Shown here in pieces: positions 60,452 to 64,000 of a stretch of DNA of 64,000 nt. The first letter of the stretch is position 1; the number at the start of each line of letters is the position of its first letter. The stretch lies in assembly GCA_963758365.1 (NCBI GenBank), contig CAVWVB010000001.1, positions 2,108,001 through 2,172,000 of the forward strand, in the 5' to 3' direction. Below the pieces are notes generated by a model. That model was not told the DNA's origin, ran no database searches, and saw only the letters and a list, made by a program, of their open reading frames with translations. The stretch is from Dokdonella_A sp963758365. Its GTDB lineage: Bacteria; Pseudomonadota; Gammaproteobacteria; Xanthomonadales; Rhodanobacteraceae. Made by a program: the position numbers and the translations under genes.

Positions 60452-61057
60452 ATGCGCGAGGATGCCGGCATCATCGAACCAACCGAGGAACTGCTTCGCG
60501 ACATACGTGGCGGCAATCGCAGTGCCGAGCAGCGCCTCTACGATCGCTACCTGCCATTGCTTCGACGCTGGGCGCATGGGCGCATGCCGGCGTCGGCACG
60601 CGATATCAGCGATACCGACGATCTGGTCCAGGTCACGCTGCTGCGTGCGCTGCGCCATCTGGGGGAATTCGAATCGAGCGGCAGTGGCAGTTTCCTCGCT
60701 TATTTGCGTCAGATCCTGCTCAACGAAGTGCGCGCCGAGTTGCGCAAGCATCGCCGCCGTGGCCCAGGCGTCGACATCGATGCGATCGAACTCGGCGACG
60801 AAGGCGATTCGGTGGTCGAGAACCTGGTCGGCCGGGAACGCCTGCTGGCCTACGAGCAGGCGCTCGGAACACTGGAAAAACGCCAGCAGGAACTGATCGT
60901 GATGCGCCTCGAATTCGGCATGAGCTACCAGGAAATCGCGCTGGAGGCGGCCACCAGCCCCGACGCTGTTCGGATGAGCATTACTCGGGCATTGAAGGTC
61001 ATGGCGCGGCATATCGCGTCGACACGCGGGGCACTGATCGAGTCCGCTGCGGACTGA
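60452..61057 (+). CDS. ECF-type RNA polymerase sigma factor
   Basis: A 201-residue sigma factor. Region 2 is AEQRLYDRYLPLLRRWAHGRMPASARDISDTDDLVQVTLLRALRHL...GSFLAYLRQILLNEVRAELR. Region 4 is ALGTLEKRQQELIVMRLEFGMSYQEIALEAATSPDAVRMSITRALKVMARHIA. It is followed after 39 bases by a Ser/Thr kinase gene. In Vibrio and Xanthomonas such pairs (EcfP-PknT, EcfK-PknS) work by kinase control of the sigma factor instead of an anti-sigma factor. No ribosome site precedes the ATG. A TATAAC ends seven bases before it, so a leaderless mRNA is possible. Confidence 0.92.
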   Translation: MREDAGIIEPTEELLRDIRGGNRSAEQRLYDRYLPLLRRWAHGRMPASARDISDTDDLVQVTLLRALRHLGEFESSGSGSFLAYLRQILLNEVRAELRKHRRRGPGVDIDAIELGDEGDSVVENLVGRERLLAYEQALGTLEKRQQELIVMRLEFGMSYQEIALEAATSPDAVRMSITRALKVMARHIASTRGALIESAAD

Positions 61058-61096
61058 TCGGCCGGGTCCAAATCGACACAGACGCGCAGGACGACG

Positions 61097-62731
61097 ATGG
61101 CTCAAGACAAACTGGACGATGCATTGAATGCGATCGCCGACGGCACGCCAGTGCCGTGGCACGAAATCGACCGTTCGAGCAGCGTGCCCGAGCGCGAGTT
61201 CGACAGTGTGCAGCTGTTGCACGAAGTCGCGCGCGCGTTCCGCGCGAGCGAGCCAGCGGCGAGCGTTCCGCGACCCGCGCCGCTGTTCCGCTGGGGCACG
61301 CTCGAGGTCGAGCAGCGGCTCGGCGCAGGCAGCTCCGGCGAGGTCTGGCGTGCGTTCGATCCATGGCTCGGACGCACGGTCGCGCTGAAGCTGCAGCGCA
61401 TCGATGCGAATGCGCTGACCCGCCGCAGCGAACAGCTCGACGAGGCGCGCCGGCTGGCGCAGATCCGCCATCCGAACGTGCTCAGTTGTTACGGCTGCGC
61501 GGTGCACGACGGGCGCGCGGGACTGTGGAGCGAACTGATCGAAGGACGCTCGCTGGCCGAGGTCCTGGTCGAGGACGGCGCGTTCAGCGTAGAGGAGACC
61601 TTGCGCATCGGCCGCGATCTCGCGCGTGCCCTGGCCGTGGTGCACGCGGCTGGGCTCGTACACGGCGACCTCAAGGCCGCGAACGTGATGCGCGAGCGCG
61701 GCGGCCGCATTGTGCTGATGGATTTCGGCGCCGGTGGCGAGGAGCGCCTGCTCGCGTCTAGACGCCTGGTCTCGGCAACGCCGGCCTATCTCGCGCCGGA
61801 AGTACTCGACGGTGCGCCGTTGTCGGCGCGCAGCGACCTGTATGCGCTTGGCGTTCTGCTGTTTCTGATGCTGAGCGGACGTATGCCGTATGCCGAAGAC
61901 AGCGTCACCGGTCTGCGTGCGGCACAGCGAGAAGGTCGGCGCGCGAAACTCGCGGCTTTGCGCACGGATCTCGACGCGCAGGTCGCGGCGACTATCGAAC
62001 GCTGTATCGAGCACGATCCGGCACTCCGTCCACAGGATGCAAGCGAAATCGTGGCCGCGCTGGGAGCGGCTTTGCGCGAGGTGCCCGCACCCGCAATCGA
62101 TCGCCGGGTGCGCGCGCGCCGCTGGGGCTACGCGGTCGGCGGCGCTGCGGCTGCCGCTCTTGCGCTTGCAATCGGATGGTCACGGCTGTTCGCACCGGCC
62201 TGGTCTGCCGATGCCGCCTTCATCCGCGTGCGCGGCGACACGATCGAACCGCTTGCCGAGCATGCGACGGTGCGCGTCGGCGATCGTCTGCGCCTGCGCC
62301 TGCACAGCAATCGCGCGAGTTATGTGTATGTCCTCAACGAGGACGCCGACGGCAACGCGACCGTGCTTTATCCACTCGACCGTGCTGCGACGGCCGCGCT
62401 GCCGGAGCGCACGGAAACCTTGCTGCCGGGCGACGCGCAGGATCCGACGTTGGCGTGGCAGGTCACCGACGATTCGGCGCGCGAGGAATTTCTCGTCGTC
62501 GCGGCGCTCGCGCCGATCGCGTCGCTCGAAACCTCGATCGCCGACTGGCGCCGCAGCGCGCAGGCTGCGCATGACGAGGAGACCACGCGTTCGCTCGGTA
62601 CCGTGGTCAGTGGCGGTGATGCGCCGGTATTGCGTGGCGTGCATCTGCGCACCGTTCTGACCCGACTTCCGCGCGACCGCGAAAGCGTGCGCACATGGCG
62701 CTTTGCGTTCACGCACGCCGCGGGCCCATAG
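61097..62731 (+). CDS. Membrane Ser/Thr protein kinase with DUF4384-like domain
   Basis: A 544-residue eukaryotic-type kinase. It shows a glycine loop RLGAGSSGEVWRAFD, Lys98 in VALKLQRI, catalytic loop HGDLKAAN (189-196, so a non-RD 'HGD' form) and DFGAGG at 209-214. It also has APEVLDGAPLSARSDLYALGVLLF. One membrane helix near 345-362 (YAVGGAAAAALALAIGW) is followed by an extracytoplasmic domain resembling DUF4384 (LRLHSNRASYVYVLNEDADGNATVLYP). It is paired with the sigma factor just upstream, its probable substrate. Confidence 0.93.
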   Translation: MAQDKLDDALNAIADGTPVPWHEIDRSSSVPEREFDSVQLLHEVARAFRASEPAASVPRPAPLFRWGTLEVEQRLGAGSSGEVWRAFDPWLGRTVALKLQRIDANALTRRSEQLDEARRLAQIRHPNVLSCYGCAVHDGRAGLWSELIEGRSLAEVLVEDGAFSVEETLRIGRDLARALAVVHAAGLVHGDLKAANVMRERGGRIVLMDFGAGGEERLLASRRLVSATPAYLAPEVLDGAPLSARSDLYALGVLLFLMLSGRMPYAEDSVTGLRAAQREGRRAKLAALRTDLDAQVAATIERCIEHDPALRPQDASEIVAALGAALREVPAPAIDRRVRARRWGYAVGGAAAAALALAIGWSRLFAPAWSADAAFIRVRGDTIEPLAEHATVRVGDRLRLRLHSNRASYVYVLNEDADGNATVLYPLDRAATAALPERTETLLPGDAQDPTLAWQVTDDSAREEFLVVAALAPIASLETSIADWRRSAQAAHDEETTRSLGTVVSGGDAPVLRGVHLRTVLTRLPRDRESVRTWRFAFTHAAGP

Positions 62732-62886
62732 CGAGACCTGATTCGCGCTCGAAGCTCGCGCCTTCCGGCGCCCCCATGGAAGCAACTGCGTCCCGGCGGT
62801 CCCCACAGAAAGCCACTCGCTTGCTTCCATCAGAATCGCGGAGTGATCGCGGCCGTAGACACCCCCTATCCACAACCCTCTCCCGG

Positions 62887-62969
62887 CCTCTCCCCCGGGG
62901 GAGAGGGAGAAAGACGATGCCCTGCGGTGGAGGGGCGAAGAGAGATATTTTCCCGCCGGAACGGGAAAA
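62887..62969. repeat. Palindromic elements in the gap 62732-63028
   Basis: CCTCTCCCCCGGGGGAGAGG (62887-62906) is a perfect 20-base palindrome of the kind scattered as REP-like elements in xanthomonad genomes. A second inverted repeat, TTTTCCCG/CGGGAAAA around a 6-base loop, lies at 62948-62969. Neither has a T run placed as in a classical terminator. Between the convergent kinase and secreted-protein genes they may still end transcription. No gene is seen in this 297-base gap. Confidence 0.6.
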
Positions 62970-63028
62970 AAGATTTCTTCGCGGCGAAGATGAGAAGGAG
63001 GATCTTTTGCTTTCGGCCGCAAGCGCCC

Positions 63029-64000
63029 TCACGGCATCGATTCGAAGCCATTGTAGAGCAGCACATCGGATTCGTAGGCGCCGATGTCCACGCGCGCGCC
63101 CTGGATGCGCGGCGCACCAGCGAGATCGGTATAGCCGAGTGCGGCTTCGCAACCGATGCCGCCAACGATGCAATTTCGGCCGCGGTTCGTCGTCGGCGAG
63201 GACGAGGCGAGGCGGAAGTTCAGCAGGCCGCCCGCGTAAATCGGCGCAGCGCTGAAATTGCCGCCGCTATCCATGCTCGCCGCGTCGCCGTTTTGCACAC
63301 CGATGTCATTGTCGTAGAGCGTCGTAGTGCCGACGCCGACGAGTTGCAGATCGCTGCCTTCGTTGTTCCAGAGCAGGTTGTTCGCCACATACGCGCTGCC
63401 CTGTAGACAATCGACCTCGAGGCCGCCGGTCGAGCCGTTGCCGGCCGCATCGTTGTTCACGATCGTGTTGCCGAATGCTTCGGCGAAACTCGCCGGATCG
63501 GTGCCGCAGGACACGCTCGCCGCCGCGTGCGACATCGCGCTGTGGTTCGCGACGACGAGGTTATTTATCGCGACCGTGGCGGTGCCCCCGACCAGCGCGA
63601 ATGCCGCACTCGAAAAACCATAACTGTTGGCGAGGAAGATGTTGCGTTGCGCAAGCGCGAGACCGCCAGTGTAGATGCCGAGTGCGCCGCCAGGTCCACC
63701 ATTCGCCATCGCGGCCGCGTTCACGAAACTGATGTCGCTGATGCCGATGCCGGTCGCCACGCTGGAACGAATATGCAGCAGCAGCGTCTGGTTCTGGCCG
63801 TCGAGGATCGTCTGGCCGCCGTCCTGCGTCGAACAGTCCGCATTCCAGCCACCGGAGATCGTCAGGTTATTGACCTCCTGCATCACCGCGGACAACACAC
63901 CGGTGGGCTGATAGGTGCCGGCCGCGATGCGAATCTCGTCGGCCTCGCCATTGTGCGTGGTGGCGTCGAGCACGAGCGCGAGTTGGGCCAGATTGCTGAC
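63029..64000 (-). CDS. Secreted beta-helix-like protein, 5' end cut by window edge
   Basis: The C-terminal 323 residues of a protein paralogous to the one at 58110-59117. It opens within SNLAQLALVLDATTHNGEADEIRIAAGTY, matching the paralogue's mature N-terminus, and continues with rungs such as GISDISFVNAAAM, LAQRNIFLANS, AINNLVVAN and YVANNLLWNNEG. It ends VDIGAYESDVLLYNGFESMP, so the GFE-like motif here is followed by three extra residues. Signal peptide and start lie beyond the right edge. Confidence 0.85.
   Translation of the reverse strand, partial: VSNLAQLALVLDATTHNGEADEIRIAAGTYQPTGVLSAVMQEVNNLTISGGWNADCSTQDGGQTILDGQNQTLLLHIRSSVATGIGISDISFVNAAAMANGGPGGALGIYTGGLALAQRNIFLANSYGFSSAAFALVGGTATVAINNLVVANHSAMSHAAASVSCGTDPASFAEAFGNTIVNNDAAGNGSTGGLEVDCLQGSAYVANNLLWNNEGSDLQLVGVGTTTLYDNDIGVQNGDAASMDSGGNFSAAPIYAGGLLNFRLASSSPTTNRGRNCIVGGIGCEAALGYTDLAGAPRIQGARVDIGAYESDVLLYNGFESMP

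Noticed and set aside
60281..62014. 577-codon minus-strand open frame
   Set aside because: Antisense to the sigma factor and kinase genes, which carry all expected motifs.
62948..62969. TTTTCCCG/CGGGAAAA as a Rho-independent terminator
   Set aside because: The stem includes the T and A runs themselves and no T run follows on either strand, so it is listed only as an inverted repeat.
1..64000. CRISPR arrays, prophage, insertion sequences, toxin-antitoxin pairs
   Set aside because: No regularly spaced repeats, transposase, integrase, capsid or small toxin/antitoxin pair was seen. The PIN domain at 7717 is part of a PhoH fusion and not a VapC toxin.

Overview
The window is about 64 kb of high-GC chromosomal DNA from a free-living Gram-negative gammaproteobacterium. 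It is most like the Lysobacterales (Xanthomonadales), probably a Rhodanobacteraceae/Dokdonella-type genome. That placement is inferred from gene content and order, not from a phylogenetic marker: a dapA/bamC pair divergent from gcvR-bcp, a mitochondrial-type NAD isocitrate dehydrogenase, minCDE, two large TonB-dependent receptors, a bacterial ACE-like M2 peptidase, and secreted repeat proteins ending in an IFxxGFE-like peptide. I found no phage, insertion sequence, CRISPR array, rRNA or obvious frameshift.

Left part (1-16.6 kb), mostly housekeeping. A minus-strand operon pcnB-folK-panB-panC ends at a strong terminator, followed by panD (cut by the window edge) on its own promoter. Next come tRNA-Glu(CTC), a 7Fe ferredoxin, dapA-bamC divergent from gcvR-bcp, a PIN-PhoH ATPase, an outer-membrane barrel, thiD, NAD-IDH, a secreted protein of unknown function, an overlapping glutaredoxin/AhpD-like pair and an M48 peptidase with a repeat-rich C-terminus.

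Middle part (16.8-30.3 kb). A phosphate block, phoB-phoR-(PstS-like)-ppk-ppx, joins the phosphate two-component system to polyphosphate synthesis and breakdown. A LuxR-type response regulator/histidine kinase pair follows, with a membrane-anchored SRPBCC protein beside it. Then a tight run GNAT-minC-minD-minE-HExxH protein.

Carbohydrate and uptake part (30.5-48.5 kb). A minus-strand sugar cluster holds lacI, a GH65 phosphorylase fused to a beta-phosphoglucomutase, a TonB receptor and an MFS permease. Tandem perfect palindromes overlap the likely promoter of the last three genes. Together these could take up an alpha-glucobiose and convert half of it to glucose-6-phosphate without ATP. Beyond it lie an M2 dipeptidyl carboxypeptidase, a second TonB receptor with an AraC regulator upstream, and a CadC-like membrane regulator with a beta-propeller.

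Right part (48.8-64 kb). A delta-60 repeat protein and a Bcr/CflA exporter are followed by a fluoride-resistance unit: a recognisable fluoride (crcB) riboswitch, crcB and a DUF190 gene. Then come a cyclopropane synthase, an IPTL-CTERM-like secreted protein, two overlapping secreted repeat proteins, a LysR regulator, a sigma factor/Ser-Thr kinase pair, and a second secreted repeat protein that runs off the right edge. Four secreted proteins here share a C-terminal peptide of the form D-[VL]-[IL]-[FL]-x-[DN]-[GD]-[FL]-[DE]; this is the best candidate for an incompletely described system.
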